Source of the DNA: Acinetobacter pollinis
Lineage (GTDB): Bacteria; Pseudomonadota; Gammaproteobacteria; Pseudomonadales; Moraxellaceae
Length of the DNA stretch: 64,000 bases
Assembly (NCBI RefSeq): GCF_015627175.1
Contig: NZ_VTDQ01000001.1
Coordinates: forward strand, 107,505-171,504
Direction of reading: 5' to 3'
Positions 1-10,053 of the stretch are shown piece by piece. Every line of letters starts with the position of its first letter. Position 1 is the stretch's first letter. Below the pieces are notes generated by a model. The model worked only from the letters and a program-made list of their open reading frames with translations. It made no database searches and was not told where the DNA came from. The translations under genes and the position numbers were made by a program.

Positions 1-229
1 TACTTCAGAAGATATTGAAGTAATTGAGGTAAAACGAACTCATTACGGACTAAATGCGCTTATCGATTTACAACAGTTCTTAAACACAAATAAACTTCAG
101 TTGAATGATATTTATATTGGTTTAAATGCCATATTCAAAACAACTCAGGGGATGATTTATTATGCGATTCAGCATGGTAGTCCCGAACCAGATTTTCATA
201 ATAAACGTGACTGGTTACACGAGTTTTAA
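1..229 (+). CDS. 3' end of an unrecognised gene
   Basis: An open frame enters from the left edge (first full codon at position 2) and stops with TAA at 227-229, giving about 75 C-terminal residues. The end reads GMIYYAIQHGSPEPDFHNKR followed by DWLHEF. I do not recognise the family and see no metal-binding or catalytic motif. Coding is supported by an uninterrupted frame with balanced amino-acid composition and by a hairpin terminator a few bases after the stop. Function cannot be given from this fragment. Confidence 0.7.
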   Translation, partial: TSEDIEVIEVKRTHYGLNALIDLQQFLNTNKLQLNDIYIGLNAIFKTTQGMIYYAIQHGSPEPDFHNKRDWLHEF

Positions 230-236
230 GCCCAAT

Positions 237-263
237 AAAGCATCCAAATTATTTGGATGCTTT
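237..263. terminator. Bidirectional terminator hairpin
   Basis: The inverted repeat GCATCCAAAT / ATTTGGATGC has a one-base centre and is flanked by an A-run on the left and a T-run on the right, so it can work on both strands. It separates the plus-strand partial gene from the convergent small gene, and overlaps that gene's last codons. Confidence 0.75.
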
Positions 264-500
264 ATGATTCAATGCTTCTTTTATCTCTCTTGATATACTT
301 TCAATTTGAGCTTCTAACTCTTTCAACTCTATCTTTGCAATTTCTTTTAGCTCAATAAAATCATCTTCTGAGAGAGTGTAATCCTCTCTTAATTCGTGCA
401 AGTGATTCAATAGCCCCTCTTTTAGACTTTGAGACTTTTCTTTAAAGGCAACAAGATGACTTCGCTCTTCTGACTTTGAATGATTATTTTCAATAGGCAT
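249..500 (-). CDS. Small charged hypothetical protein
   Basis: A frame of 83 codons from the ATG at 500 (MPIENNHSK...). An in-frame ATG at 515 would add five residues, but only the inner ATG has a GGA-type ribosome site (GGAAA, about 8 bases upstream). The protein is rich in Glu, Lys and Leu with heptad-like spacing from about residue 20 to the end, suggesting one long helix or a coiled coil. It has no signal peptide, membrane segment or cysteine. It ends inside the shared terminator with the gene to the left. I do not recognise a family. It is probably a small cytosolic protein found only in close relatives. Confidence 0.55.
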   Translation of the reverse strand: MPIENNHSKSEERSHLVAFKEKSQSLKEGLLNHLHELREDYTLSEDDFIELKEIAKIELKELEAQIESISREIKEALNHKASK

Positions 501-629
501 TATAAATATTTCCATTCAATGTATTTTATTTAAACATATCACTAATATATTTTTATAAATGTAGCATTTTATAAATATTTTTAAATTTTATGTTTTATAC
601 AATAGATAAAGTATCATGAATAAATTACA

Positions 630-658
630 TAGACTTTTTATAGTGATATGCGTACAAT
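630..658 (+). promoter_or_regulatory. Possible carAB promoter
   Basis: TAGACT (630-635) and TACAAT (653-658) are separated by 17 bases and resemble sigma-70 -35 and -10 elements. The leader from here to the carA start is about 100 bases. Nothing in it is a convincing attenuator, so pyrimidine or arginine control cannot be read from it. Confidence 0.3.
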
Positions 659-763
659 ACGTTTTTAAGTTACGAGTGAGTCGCCTACTTTAAAATATGT
701 CATTTTGACGATTTTAGTCCGGTTTCCTCGCTTTTTTACAGCTTAAAAATCAGGAGCTTCGAC

Positions 764-1903
764 TTGAGCACCCCCGCCATTTTAGCCCTTGCTGATGGAA
801 CTACTTTTACTGGTATTTCTATTGGTGCAACGGGATCTACGACTGGAGAAGTCGTTTTCAATACAGCCATGACTGGCTATCAAGAGATATTAACCGATCC
901 AAGCTATGCACAACAGCTTGTAACGCTTACGTATCCTCATATTGGTAATACAGGCTGTAATGATGAAGATGTTGAATCTGGCCGCATTCACAAAGTATGG
1001 GCAAATGGTCTAATTATTCGAGATCTTCCATTACTGCATAGCAACTTCCGAGCAAAGCTATCTTTAGAAGATTACTTACAACAACAGAATATTGTTGCTA
1101 TTGCAGATATCGATACTCGAAAATTGACACGTATATTACGTGATAAAGGTGCACAAAACGGTTGTATTCTTGCAGGTGAAAATATTACTGCTGAAGAAGC
1201 AATTGAAAAGGCACGTGCTTTTGGTGGTCTAAATGGCTTAGACCTTGCAAAAGAATGCTGTGATCCTAAAGGTTTTGAATGGACTGAAGGTTCATGGACA
1301 TTAGAAAATGGTTTTACTCAACCTGAAACGAAGTTTCATGTTGTTGCGTATGATTATGGTGTAAAAACAAATATCTTACGCATGTTGGCAGATCGTGGGT
1401 GCAAACTGACTGTTGTTCCTGCACAAACGTCTGCAGAACAAGTGCTTGCACTCAATCCAGATGGTGTTTTCCTTTCTAATGGTCCTGGAGATCCAGCAGC
1501 ATGTGACTATGCTATTAAAGCTGTGAAAACCATTATTGAAACGACTGAAATTCCTGTTTTTGGTATTTGTTTGGGTCATCAGTTATTGGCTTTGGCATCT
1601 GGCGCACAAACTGTGAAAATGAACCACGGTCACCATGGTGCAAACCATCCTGTGAAAAATCTTGAAAATGGAACTGTGATGATTACTTCTCAGAACCATG
1701 GTTTCGCAGTAGATGAAAACACATTACCAGCAAATTTAAAGGCAACGCATAAGTCATTATTTGATGGTACTTTACAAGGCATTCATCGTACAGACAAACC
1801 AGCATTTAGCTTCCAAGGTCATCCAGAAGCGAGTCCTGGTCCACACGATTGTGCCCCATTGTTTGACCACTTCATTGAACTCATTGAAGCATCTAAAAAG
1901 TAA
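764..1903 (+). CDS. carA: Carbamoyl-phosphate synthase small subunit
   Basis: This is the glutaminase subunit of carbamoyl-phosphate synthase. It hydrolyses glutamine and passes ammonia to CarB for pyrimidine and arginine synthesis. The first ~150 residues are the CPSase small-chain domain ([20 protein letters not shown]). The class I glutamine amidotransferase domain follows, with the nucleophile in FGICLGHQ and the catalytic His/Glu in [11 protein letters not shown]. Its 379 residues match the usual length. The start is a TTG preceded by AGGAG (752-756), and no better ATG lies nearby. It is followed after 15 bases by carB, so the two are surely one operon. Confidence 0.97.
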   Translation: MSTPAILALADGTTFTGISIGATGSTTGEVVFNTAMTGYQEILTDPSYAQQLVTLTYPHIGNTGCNDEDVESGRIHKVWANGLIIRDLPLLHSNFRAKLSLEDYLQQQNIVAIADIDTRKLTRILRDKGAQNGCILAGENITAEEAIEKARAFGGLNGLDLAKECCDPKGFEWTEGSWTLENGFTQPETKFHVVAYDYGVKTNILRMLADRGCKLTVVPAQTSAEQVLALNPDGVFLSNGPGDPAACDYAIKAVKTIIETTEIPVFGICLGHQLLALASGAQTVKMNHGHHGANHPVKNLENGTVMITSQNHGFAVDENTLPANLKATHKSLFDGTLQGIHRTDKPAFSFQGHPEASPGPHDCAPLFDHFIELIEASKK

Positions 1904-1918
1904 TTAAGGAGCGAAATA

Positions 1919-4900
1919 ATGCCTAAACGTACGGATATTAAAAGCATCTTAATTATTGGTGCAGGTCCTATTGTCATTGGTCAAGCATGTGAGTTTGACT
2001 ACTCAGGTGCGCAAGCATGTAAAGCATTACGTGAAGAGGGTTATCGAGTTATCTTAGTGAACTCAAACCCTGCAACCATTATGACAGACCCATCAATGGC
2101 AGATGCAACATACATCGAACCAATTACTTGGCAAACTGTAGAACGTATCATTGAAAAAGAGCGCCCTGATGCAGTTTTACCAACGATGGGTGGTCAGACT
2201 GCGTTAAACTGTGCATTAGATTTAGATAAACACGGTATTTTAAAAAAATACGATGTTGAGCTAATTGGTGCTTCAAAAGACGCCATTGAAAAAGCTGAAG
2301 ATCGTAAACTTTTTGATCAGGCAATGAAAAAAATTGGCTTAGAGTGCCCTCGCGCTGCTGTTGCCGAATCTATGCCTGAAGCATTAGAAATTCAATCGCG
2401 TTTCGGTTTTCCCGTCATTATTCGTCCATCATTTACAATGGGCGGTTCTGGCGGTGGTATTGCCTATAACCGAGAAGAATTCTTAGAAATCTGTGAACGC
2501 GGTTTCGAACTTTCTCCAACACACCAACTTCTTATCGATGAGTCACTTATCGGTTGGAAAGAATATGAAATGGAAGTTGTGCGTGACAAAAATGATAACT
2601 GTATCATTGTCTGCTCAATTGAAAACTTCGATCCAATGGGTGTGCACACTGGTGACTCTATCACTGTTGCACCTGCACAGACCCTTACAGATAAAGAATA
2701 CCAACTTATGCGTAATGCATCAGTTGCTGTATTACGTGAAATTGGTGTTGAAACAGGTGGTTCAAACGTTCAATTTGGTATAAATCCAAAAGACGGCCGT
2801 ATGGTTGTTATTGAAATGAACCCACGTGTATCACGTTCATCTGCACTTGCATCAAAAGCAACAGGCTTCCCTATTGCTAAAATTGCCGCAAAACTTGCAG
2901 TTGGTTATACACTCGATGAACTCAAAAATGATATTACAGGTGGCATTACACCAGCATCATTCGAACCATCGATTGACTATGTTGTAACTAAAATTCCTCG
3001 CTTTAACTTCGAGAAATTCCCACAAGCAGAGCCTGTACTTACCACACAAATGAAATCTGTGGGTGAAGTCATGGCTATTGGTCGTAACTTCCAAGAGTCG
3101 TTACAAAAAGCGCTTCGTGGTCTTGAAGTGGGTGCATGCGGTTTCGACGAAAAAATTGAAGCGACAACACCAAATGCCAAAGAAAAAATCATGCTTGAAC
3201 TTAAAGTTCCAGGCCCTGAACGTATTTGGTATGTTGCAGACGCATTCCGTCAAGGTTTCACATTAGATGATATCTTTGAAGCAACCAAAATTGATCGTTG
3301 GTTCCTTATCCAAATCGAAGATATTATTAAAACTGAAGATCACATTAAATCACTTGGTTTTGGTGATTTAACTGCTGAAAATATCCGTTCATTCAAACGT
3401 AAAGGCCTATCTGACTTACGTATTGCAAACTTAATGGGTATTTCACAAAAGCAATTCCGTAAGCAACGCTGGAATTTAGGTATCTACCCTGTTTATAAAC
3501 GTGTAGATACATGCGCTGCAGAGTTTGAGTCAAGTACTGCGTACATGTATTCAACTTATGATGAAGAATGCGAAGCAAATCCATCTGATCGCCAAAAAAT
3601 AATGGTGATTGGCGGTGGACCAAACCGTATTGGACAAGGTATTGAGTTCGATTACTGCTGTGTACATGCTGCGCTTGCAATGCGTGAAGATGGTTATGAA
3701 ACAATCATGGTTAACTGTAACCCTGAAACTGTTTCAACCGACTACGATACTTCAGATCGCTTATACTTCGAACCAATTACACTTGAAGATGTTTTAGAGA
3801 TCATTCGTACTGAAAAACCAAAGGGTGTGATCGTACAATATGGTGGACAAACACCTCTAAAATTGGCACGTGCACTTGAAGAAGCAGGCACACCAATTAT
3901 TGGTACATCTCCGGATGCAATTGACCGTGCAGAAGACCGTGAACGTTTCCAACAAATGATTCAGCGTCTACAACTACGCCAACCGAACAACAGCATTGTA
4001 AAATCTGCTGAAGAAGGTATCTCTGAAGCATCAAAAGTAGGCTATCCATTGGTTGTTCGTCCATCTTATGTACTTGGTGGCCGCGCAATGGAAATTGTAT
4101 ACAATGAAGATGAGCTCAAACGCTACCTTCGTGAGGCTGTTCAAGCATCTAACGATTCCCCTGTACTGCTTGACCACTTTTTAAACTCAGCCATTGAGGT
4201 TGATGTTGATTGCGTCTCTGATGGCAAAAATGTAGTCATTGGCGGTATTATGCAACACATCGAAGAAGCAGGTATTCACTCAGGTGACTCTGCATGTTCG
4301 ATTCCACCGTATTCTTTATCTAAAGAAATTCAAGATGAGATGCGTCGTCAAACCATCGCTATGGCAAAAGAGCTTGGTGTAATTGGTTTAATGAACGTAC
4401 AGTTTGCGGTCAAAGGAAATGATGTTTACGTGCTTGAAGTTAACCCACGTGCATCAAGAACAGTACCTTTTGTTTCTAAATGTATTGGTGACTCCCTTGC
4501 TAAAGTTGCTGCACGCTGTATGGCAGGACGCTCTTTAGCTGACCAAAACTTTACCAAAGAAATTATTCCTGAGCGTTTTGCAGTAAAAGAAGCTGTTTTC
4601 CCATTTGCGAAATTCCAAGGTGTAGATCCTATGCTTGGGCCTGAGATGAAATCTACAGGTGAAGTTATGGGTGTTGGCGAAACATTTGGTGAAGCATTCT
4701 ATAAAGCTGTTTTAGGTTCAAATGAACGCCTACCAGGTTTACCTACAGAAAATGAAACAAAATATGCATTCTTATCTGTTCGTGAATCTGATAAAAAAGA
4801 TGTTCTAACCATTGCAAAACAGTTTGCTGATTATGGCTTTAAGCTAGTTGCAACGGGTGGTACACACAAAGTAATCACCGACGCTGGTTTTGAATGTGAA

Positions 4901-5152
4901 CGTGTCAATAAAGTGACTGAAGGTCGTCCTCATATCGTTGACCGCTTGAAAAATGGCGAAATACACCTTATTGTTAATACAACAGAAGGTAAACAAGCGC
5001 AATTTGACTCTGCTGCTATCCGTCGTGCTGCATTACAAGGTAAAGTGTATTACACCACAACAATTAGCGGCGCTGAGGCTGTTTGCCAAGCGTTTGCCGT
5101 AAAATTACCAATGGATGTATATCGTTTGCAAGATTTAACCGTTACTAGTTAA
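1919..5152 (+). CDS. carB: Carbamoyl-phosphate synthase large subunit
   Basis: This synthetase subunit makes carbamoyl phosphate from bicarbonate, ammonia and two ATP. Two homologous ATP-grasp halves are visible. The first begins [20 protein letters not shown] and the second begins around residue 560 with [20 protein letters not shown]. Between them is the oligomerisation region, and at the C-terminus (~940-1077) is an MGS-like allosteric domain ([16 protein letters not shown]). Its 1077 residues are typical. A GGAG ribosome site lies in the short gap after carA, and a strong terminator follows. Confidence 0.98.
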   Translation: MPKRTDIKSILIIGAGPIVIGQACEFDYSGAQACKALREEGYRVILVNSNPATIMTDPSMADATYIEPITWQTVERIIEKERPDAVLPTMGGQTALNCALDLDKHGILKKYDVELIGASKDAIEKAEDRKLFDQAMKKIGLECPRAAVAESMPEALEIQSRFGFPVIIRPSFTMGGSGGGIAYNREEFLEICERGFELSPTHQLLIDESLIGWKEYEMEVVRDKNDNCIIVCSIENFDPMGVHTGDSITVAPAQTLTDKEYQLMRNASVAVLREIGVETGGSNVQFGINPKDGRMVVIEMNPRVSRSSALASKATGFPIAKIAAKLAVGYTLDELKNDITGGITPASFEPSIDYVVTKIPRFNFEKFPQAEPVLTTQMKSVGEVMAIGRNFQESLQKALRGLEVGACGFDEKIEATTPNAKEKIMLELKVPGPERIWYVADAFRQGFTLDDIFEATKIDRWFLIQIEDIIKTEDHIKSLGFGDLTAENIRSFKRKGLSDLRIANLMGISQKQFRKQRWNLGIYPVYKRVDTCAAEFESSTAYMYSTYDEECEANPSDRQKIMVIGGGPNRIGQGIEFDYCCVHAALAMREDGYETIMVNCNPETVSTDYDTSDRLYFEPITLEDVLEIIRTEKPKGVIVQYGGQTPLKLARALEEAGTPIIGTSPDAIDRAEDRERFQQMIQRLQLRQPNNSIVKSAEEGISEASKVGYPLVVRPSYVLGGRAMEIVYNEDELKRYLREAVQASNDSPVLLDHFLNSAIEVDVDCVSDGKNVVIGGIMQHIEEAGIHSGDSACSIPPYSLSKEIQDEMRRQTIAMAKELGVIGLMNVQFAVKGNDVYVLEVNPRASRTVPFVSKCIGDSLAKVAARCMAGRSLADQNFTKEIIPERFAVKEAVFPFAKFQGVDPMLGPEMKSTGEVMGVGETFGEAFYKAVLGSNERLPGLPTENETKYAFLSVRESDKKDVLTIAKQFADYGFKLVATGGTHKVITDAGFECERVNKVTEGRPHIVDRLKNGEIHLIVNTTEGKQAQFDSAAIRRAALQGKVYYTTTISGAEAVCQAFAVKLPMDVYRLQDLTVTS

Positions 5153-5170
5153 TCCGCATTACCGAAAGGT

Positions 5171-5207
5171 CCCGTCACCTACTCGGTGGCGGGGCTTTTT
5201 ATTTTTT
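5171..5207 (+). terminator. Terminator after carAB
   Basis: The GC-rich stem CCCGTCACC / GGTGGCGGG (one G-T pair) with loop TACTC is followed by CTTTTTATTTTTT. This is a classic intrinsic terminator 18 bases after the carB stop, so greA is mostly transcribed separately. Confidence 0.9.
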
Positions 5208-5239
5208 AGACCTATATATTTTTATTTTGGAGGGACGAC

Positions 5240-5716
5240 ATGCAACGTTACCCTATGACTCCTGAAGGCAAAACTGCGTTAGAAAAAGAGCTGCAACAGC
5301 TGAAAACTGTTGAACGCCCACGTATTATTCAAGCGATTGCTGAAGCACGTGAACATGGTGATTTAAAAGAAAATGCTGAGTATCATGCAGCACGCGAACA
5401 ACAAGGTTTCTGCGAAGGCCGTATTCAGGATATCGAAGCAAAACTTGGAGCATCTCAAGTCATTGACGTGACAGAGCTAGAAAAGAATGGTCGTGTTGTG
5501 TTTGGTGTTACCGTAACCATTGAGAACCTAGATACTGAAGAGCAAAAAACATATAAAATTGTTGGTGATGATGAAGCAGATTTTAAAATTAATAAAATTT
5601 CTGTGAACTCACCCATTGCTCGTGGTCTTTTAGGTAAACATGAGGGTGATGAAGCTAAGATTACAACACCTCAAGGAGAGGTTGAGTATGAGATTGTAAA
5701 AGTCGCCTACCTCTAA
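5240..5716 (+). CDS. greA: Transcription elongation factor GreA
   Basis: GreA rescues backtracked RNA polymerase by stimulating transcript cleavage through the secondary channel. The 158-residue protein has the N-terminal coiled-coil hairpin (residues ~1-75), with the acidic-tip segment [20 protein letters not shown], and a C-terminal FKBP-like domain ending [19 protein letters not shown]. The start has a strong GGAGG site. It lies between the carAB terminator and the fimbrial region, and carAB-greA adjacency is common in gammaproteobacteria. Confidence 0.97.
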   Translation: MQRYPMTPEGKTALEKELQQLKTVERPRIIQAIAEAREHGDLKENAEYHAAREQQGFCEGRIQDIEAKLGASQVIDVTELEKNGRVVFGVTVTIENLDTEEQKTYKIVGDDEADFKINKISVNSPIARGLLGKHEGDEAKITTPQGEVEYEIVKVAYL

Positions 5717-5723
5717 ATAACTC

Positions 5724-5755
5724 GGGCATTATTATATACGATTATTTTAATGCCC
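5724..5755 (+). terminator. Possible weak greA terminator
   Basis: GGGCATTA (5724-5731) pairs with TAATGCCC (5748-5755) just after the greA stop. The loop is 16 bases and there is no T-run behind it, so it may be a weak terminator or an mRNA end-stabilising hairpin. Confidence 0.35.
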
Positions 5756-5803
5756 ACCATTCCCCGCAACAATATAATCATCCAACTATAAATATAAAAA
5801 ACA

Positions 5804-5825
5804 TATTTTACACTATAGTAAAATA
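5804..5825. promoter_or_regulatory. 22-bp palindrome upstream of the mini-pilin
   Basis: The perfect arms TATTTTAC / GTAAAATA are separated by six bases (ACTATA). It is placed about 80 bases before the small secreted protein gene and could be an operator for a dimeric regulator. The region is AT-rich, so chance is possible. Confidence 0.3.
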
Positions 5826-5902
5826 AATGATCTTAATCATGATATACGCAAAACGATATATCTGTTATCAAATAACTATAAGCTCTTTAAAGAGTAATAA
5901 TA

Positions 5903-6136
5903 ATGAAGTACCTAATATTATATCTAATATGTCAAATTATAACTGTTACACCACTCCCAGCAAATACAATCAATATTGCAGGAAATATTATCGAATATTC
6001 ATGCAATATAAAATTAAAGGAAAATAAAAATGAATGCTTATCGACGAAAAATATTAACGCAAGCGAAAAAGTTACCAGTAAGAAAATAGTTTCTGAAAGT
6101 ACTTCAAATAATGTCGTTACGGTGACTTATTATTAA
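5903..6136 (+). CDS. Miniature pilin-like secreted protein
   Basis: A 77-residue frame with a cleavable-looking signal peptide (residues 1-20, ending PLPA). The mature start, NTINIAGNIIEYSCNI, closely resembles that of the major pilin encoded next (ADGTINITGKILDNTCKI). Two cysteines sit at 34 and 45, far closer than the 37/75 pair of the full pilin. The end, VVTVTYY, has the alternating strand and penultimate Tyr seen in chaperone-usher subunits, but lacks the Gly 14 residues from the end. An AAAGAG sequence precedes the ATG. It could be a deletion derivative of a pilin, a pilus terminator or inhibitor, or a chance remnant. No function is established. Confidence 0.55.
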   Translation: MKYLILYLICQIITVTPLPANTINIAGNIIEYSCNIKLKENKNECLSTKNINASEKVTSKKIVSESTSNNVVTVTYY

Positions 6137-6224
6137 TTAATCAAAGTTATTTTCTGTAATGTTTACGAAATAACCTGTATAATTTTTAATTAAATCTTGT
6201 AGTTTTTGTTAAACACATCTAGAA

Positions 6225-6240
6225 TGTGACTCGTGTCACA
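6225..6240. promoter_or_regulatory. CRP/Vfr-type binding site
   Basis: TGTGACTCGTGTCACA is a perfect palindrome that fits the TGTGA-N6-TCACA consensus of the CRP/Vfr family. It lies 39 bases before the pilin start codon. So close to the gene it could activate a promoter just upstream or repress one that it overlaps. It suggests cAMP control of the fimbrial operon. Confidence 0.6.
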
Positions 6241-6279
6241 GTTCTGTTTTATTAGCCCCAAGACAATTAGGTCACTAAA

Positions 6280-6816
6280 ATGAAGAAATCGGTTCTTTTA
6301 TCACTCACGTTAGGCTTGTTCACAACAGTTACAACATATGCTGCCGACGGTACTATTAATATTACGGGTAAGATCCTAGACAATACATGTAAAATTTCGA
6401 CTGAGACTGTAAGTGTTACACTACCAACAATTTCTCAGCAAACACTTCAAACAGCAGGCAGTACAGCAGGCCGTACACCTTTCCAAATTAGTTTAAGTCA
6501 ATGTAAGAGTGCTGGTAACATTGCAACATATTTTGAACCAGGTCCAACTGTAGACTATCTTACTGGTCGTTTAAATAACACCAGTACAGACAATGCTGCA
6601 ACAAACGTTCAAGTACAGCTTTTAGGTAGTAATAACCAAGTAATTCCTGTTACTGCAACAGACAAAACAAGTGCTCAAACTAACTCTCAATGGGTTTCCG
6701 TTGAACAAGGTGGGCAAACTGACCTGAATTACTATGCAGAATACTTTACAAAATCTGGTGGTGTAACATCGGGTAATGTATCTACAAGTGTTCAATATAC
6801 TATTATTTATCAATAA
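6280..6816 (+). CDS. Major fimbrial subunit (chaperone-usher pilin)
   Basis: This is the structural subunit of a chaperone-usher pilus, exported through Sec and polymerised by donor-strand exchange at the outer membrane. The 178 residues start with a signal peptide cut near TTYA-A. The mature protein begins with a donor strand (GTINITGKI), has the disulphide pair Cys37/Cys75, and ends GNVSTSVQYTIIYQ. That end carries the canonical Gly at position -14 and Tyr at -2 that periplasmic chaperones recognise. It is the first gene of a four-gene operon. Gap or overlap to the next gene is 7 bases. A CRP-type palindrome lies just upstream. Confidence 0.9.
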   Translation: MKKSVLLSLTLGLFTTVTTYAADGTINITGKILDNTCKISTETVSVTLPTISQQTLQTAGSTAGRTPFQISLSQCKSAGNIATYFEPGPTVDYLTGRLNNTSTDNAATNVQVQLLGSNNQVIPVTATDKTSAQTNSQWVSVEQGGQTDLNYYAEYFTKSGGVTSGNVSTSVQYTIIYQ

Positions 6817-6823
6817 TATAATA

Positions 6824-7543
6824 ATGCGTATTAGAAATCTATTATCGCAAACTATCTTCATACTTACTGCTATGGTAAGTATGAACAACCATGCAGAAGT
6901 GATTCTGCATGGTACTCGAATTATATTCCCTTCTGAGAGTAAGGAAACAACCTTACAAATCAGTAATGAAGGTGCTCAACCATCACTTATTCAATCTTGG
7001 CTTGATAATGGCAATCCCAACAGTACGCCTGATGAGATTCAGCTACCTTTTGTGATTACTCCACCGATAGCACGTATCGATCCGCAGAAAAGTCAAACCC
7101 TACGTATTCTCGCCTTACCAAATAGCAATCAACTGAATCAACAGCAAGAATCTTTGTTTTGGTTAAATGTTCTTGATATTCCACCTAAGCCAGCATCACA
7201 AACGGCGGAAGAAAAAAGTAATTTTTTACAGCTCGCTATCCGATCTCGTATTAAATTTATCTACCGTCCTTCATCCATTAAAGACAATGTCAATGATGCT
7301 CCAAAGAAATTGAGCTGGTCACATGAAGGCAATAAAATTTCGATCAAAAACCCAACCCCCTTTTATATTACGATTACCTCTATTTTCTCTAAAGAGAATA
7401 GAAAGCTAGATTTAGCACCTCAAGGAGTATTAATTTCACCATACTCTGAATACAGTGTTGATAATCCTAAACAACTTTCACAACTTCGTTTTAGCACTAT
7501 CAATGATTATGGTAGTCATACAGAACAAGACGTTAAGTTTTAA
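6824..7543 (+). CDS. Periplasmic fimbrial chaperone
   Basis: PapD-like chaperone that holds pilin subunits by donor-strand complementation before delivery to the usher. I place the start at the ATG at 6824 (MRIRNLLSQTIFILTAMVSM...), which gives a signal peptide ending near NNHA. The same frame is open further upstream but overlaps the pilin. Visible family features are GTRIIF with the conserved cleft Arg, PPIARIDPQKSQTLRIL, the FWLNVLDIPPKP strand, and IRSRIKFIYRP with the second cleft basic residue. It has about 239 residues, the usual two-Ig-domain size. Confidence 0.9.
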   Translation: MRIRNLLSQTIFILTAMVSMNNHAEVILHGTRIIFPSESKETTLQISNEGAQPSLIQSWLDNGNPNSTPDEIQLPFVITPPIARIDPQKSQTLRILALPNSNQLNQQQESLFWLNVLDIPPKPASQTAEEKSNFLQLAIRSRIKFIYRPSSIKDNVNDAPKKLSWSHEGNKISIKNPTPFYITITSIFSKENRKLDLAPQGVLISPYSEYSVDNPKQLSQLRFSTINDYGSHTEQDVKF

Positions 7544-7560
7544 TATCTTTATTCCCTATT

Positions 7561-10053
7561 ATGCTTAATCAGAAAATTAGTTTTATTATACTTGGAATAT
7601 TTGTACTTAATACCTCGGTATATAGTCAAAACCTACCACAAGAAGCAGATTTTGATACTAATTTTCTGATGGGGAATACAAAGAAAAATATTGATATATC
7701 TCGATTTAAATATACCAATCCTATTTTACCTGGAACATATAACCTAGATGTTTATGTAAATAATAAATGGGTAGGAAAACAGAATTTTGATTTTACCTCT
7801 ACAATAAAACAAAGTAATGCAACAACTTGCTTTACTTTAAATACACTCCTTAATTACCATGTTAAATATGCTGCCTTAGAACATTTAATTAACGATAAAA
7901 AATCTCACCAATGTGCTGCATTGTCTGAATGGATTCCTAATGCATATTACGACTTTGACACATCGATTCAACGTCTAGATATTTTTATTCCACAGATTGC
8001 AATGCAAACAAAAGCTCGTGATTATGTAGACCCCAATACATGGGATCATGGGATTAATGCTGGCTTTCTTTCATACAATGCGAATGCATACCAAATAAAA
8101 AATAATTTAACTCAACAAACTCAAAAGACTAATGCTTTTATTAGCTTGTCTGCAGGCGTAAATTTGGATGAATGGCAACTGCGGCATAATGGTCAATGGC
8201 AATGGAGTAATGATAAGAATACGCTTTACACTCCCATTAATACTTATTTACAAAGAGCTATACCCAAATATCAAAGTATATTCACTATAGGCGATAGCTT
8301 TACTTCAGGGAATTTATTCAATTCGATTGGTTATAGAGGGCTAGACCTCTCTAGCGATGAACGTATGCTTCCCAACAGTATGCTAGGATATGCACCGCAA
8401 ATTCATGGTGTTGCTAAAACAAATGCAAAGGTAGAAGTAAGACAACGTGGACAACTCATTTATCAAACGATTGTTTCCCCTGGTGCATTTGAAATTAATG
8501 ACCTTTACCCTACCGGATTTGGTGGTACTTTAGATGTTTCAATTTTAGAATCTGATGGATATACCCAAAGATTTTCCGTTCCTTATTCTGCCTCAGTACA
8601 AATGCTAAGACCAAAAAGAAAGAAGTTTTCTTTTACCATTGGTCAAGTTAGAGAAAAATCTTTAAATACCCAACCGGTATTTTCTCAGGGTCTTTTACAA
8701 TATGGGGTAAATAATTACCTTACAACTTCGGGTGGCCTACAAGTTTCCAAAAAATTCTACGCAATAAATTTAGGTACTGCTTTATCTACAAAGCTAGGTG
8801 CTTTCTCTGTCGATCTAACACACAACTCAAATGAGCTAGTAAACAAATCTATTTCTGGTGAATTACTTAATATTACTTATAATCGACTTATGGAGCCAAC
8901 AAATACACAGCTCTCTCTGTCGGCATCACAACAATTACATGGCAATTACTTCACACTAAAAGATGCCATTTCATTCAAAGATTATGCTCAATATTTTATA
9001 GAGCAAAACCCAAATACCCTTGGAAGCCAAAGAAACCAGTTTCAAATTAATATCAATCAAATATTGCCACAGCAGTTTGGAAGTTTTTATTTAACAGGCT
9101 TATGGACAAACTATTCAGGGAGCCGCCAGTCCAATAAAGAATATCAGTTTGGATATAACAATAGTTATAAAGGTATAAATTATGCCCTTTCAGTGACTAG
9201 CCAACAATTACAGTATGCAAATCAAAAACTTGGGCACAATACAGAATACCTATTAACTTTTGCATTCCCAATTCGATTTAATCGATATACAGTCAATACC
9301 AATGCTAGCTTTTCTGAAGACAGTCAAACACTTGGTTTGAATGGAAACATCACTGATCAGCTAAATTATAGTGCGACATTAGCAAAACTTTTTAACCAAA
9401 AAAGTTATACAGTCACTGGGAATTATAAAAGTGATCTGACAACAATAGGTTCAAGTTATACGCAATCTGATAGCTATAAACAGGCAATGCTCGGGTTAAG
9501 TGGAAATGTCGTCGTACATCCACATGGCATATTATTTAGTCCTGAGCAAGGACAGACTATGGGCATTGTATATGCCCCTGATGCAACAGGCGCCAAAATT
9601 AATAGCAACCCAAACATACTAGTGAATAAGTCAGGATATGCTCTTATCCCCTATCTAAATCCTTATCGACTCAATGATATTTATATTAATCCTGAAAATA
9701 CGTCAAATAATGTAGAGCTGAAAGAAACCAGTTATAGAATTGCACCATATGCAGGCTCTATTACTAAAATTATTTTCTCTACTCAAAAAGGCTATGCTGT
9801 TTATATTCACAGTAAAATGCCAAATGGTCAGCCCTTACCTTTCGCTGCACAAGCCTATAACACTAAAGGTGAGGTTGCTGGAATGGTTGCCCAAGGTAGT
9901 CTCATTTATATACGCACCCCTTTACCCGAAGATACTATTAAAATTAAATGGGGTGAAAAAGAAACAGATCAATGTAATGTACATTACACATTAAAGCATC
10001 AGCTAGAAAATAGTCATCTGAATATGTTTATGGTTGAGTCGCCATGTCAATAA
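7561..10053 (+). CDS. Outer-membrane fimbrial usher
   Basis: Usher pore that assembles and secretes the pilus. The 830-residue product has a signal peptide (1-22), an N-terminal chaperone-binding domain (FLMGNTKKNIDISRFKY, LPGTYNLDVYVNNKWVG) and a 24-strand barrel. In the barrel, RQRGQLIYQTIVSPGAFEIN marks the plug region and GLDLSSDERMLPNSMLGYAP is typical. C-terminal domains follow, with Cys in DQCNVHY and near the end (SPCQ). The start lacks a strong ribosome site. It lies 17 bases after the chaperone and overlaps the tip gene by 10 bases. Codons such as ATA and AGA appear frequent compared with carAB and greA. Confidence 0.93.
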   Translation: MLNQKISFIILGIFVLNTSVYSQNLPQEADFDTNFLMGNTKKNIDISRFKYTNPILPGTYNLDVYVNNKWVGKQNFDFTSTIKQSNATTCFTLNTLLNYHVKYAALEHLINDKKSHQCAALSEWIPNAYYDFDTSIQRLDIFIPQIAMQTKARDYVDPNTWDHGINAGFLSYNANAYQIKNNLTQQTQKTNAFISLSAGVNLDEWQLRHNGQWQWSNDKNTLYTPINTYLQRAIPKYQSIFTIGDSFTSGNLFNSIGYRGLDLSSDERMLPNSMLGYAPQIHGVAKTNAKVEVRQRGQLIYQTIVSPGAFEINDLYPTGFGGTLDVSILESDGYTQRFSVPYSASVQMLRPKRKKFSFTIGQVREKSLNTQPVFSQGLLQYGVNNYLTTSGGLQVSKKFYAINLGTALSTKLGAFSVDLTHNSNELVNKSISGELLNITYNRLMEPTNTQLSLSASQQLHGNYFTLKDAISFKDYAQYFIEQNPNTLGSQRNQFQININQILPQQFGSFYLTGLWTNYSGSRQSNKEYQFGYNNSYKGINYALSVTSQQLQYANQKLGHNTEYLLTFAFPIRFNRYTVNTNASFSEDSQTLGLNGNITDQLNYSATLAKLFNQKSYTVTGNYKSDLTTIGSSYTQSDSYKQAMLGLSGNVVVHPHGILFSPEQGQTMGIVYAPDATGAKINSNPNILVNKSGYALIPYLNPYRLNDIYINPENTSNNVELKETSYRIAPYAGSITKIIFSTQKGYAVYIHSKMPNGQPLPFAAQAYNTKGEVAGMVAQGSLIYIRTPLPEDTIKIKWGEKETDQCNVHYTLKHQLENSHLNMFMVESPCQ

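Noticed and set aside
3393..3704. 103-codon antisense frame inside carB
   Set aside because: Shadow of a highly conserved coding region; no independent sign of coding.
5827..6027. 66-codon frame overlapping the mini-pilin
   Set aside because: It lacks a signal peptide and a family resemblance, while the other frame has both.
6225..6245. Reading the TGTGAC/GTCACA palindrome as a terminator
   Set aside because: The stem is only six bases with a four-base loop and there is no continuous T-run behind it; it fits a CRP-type site far better.
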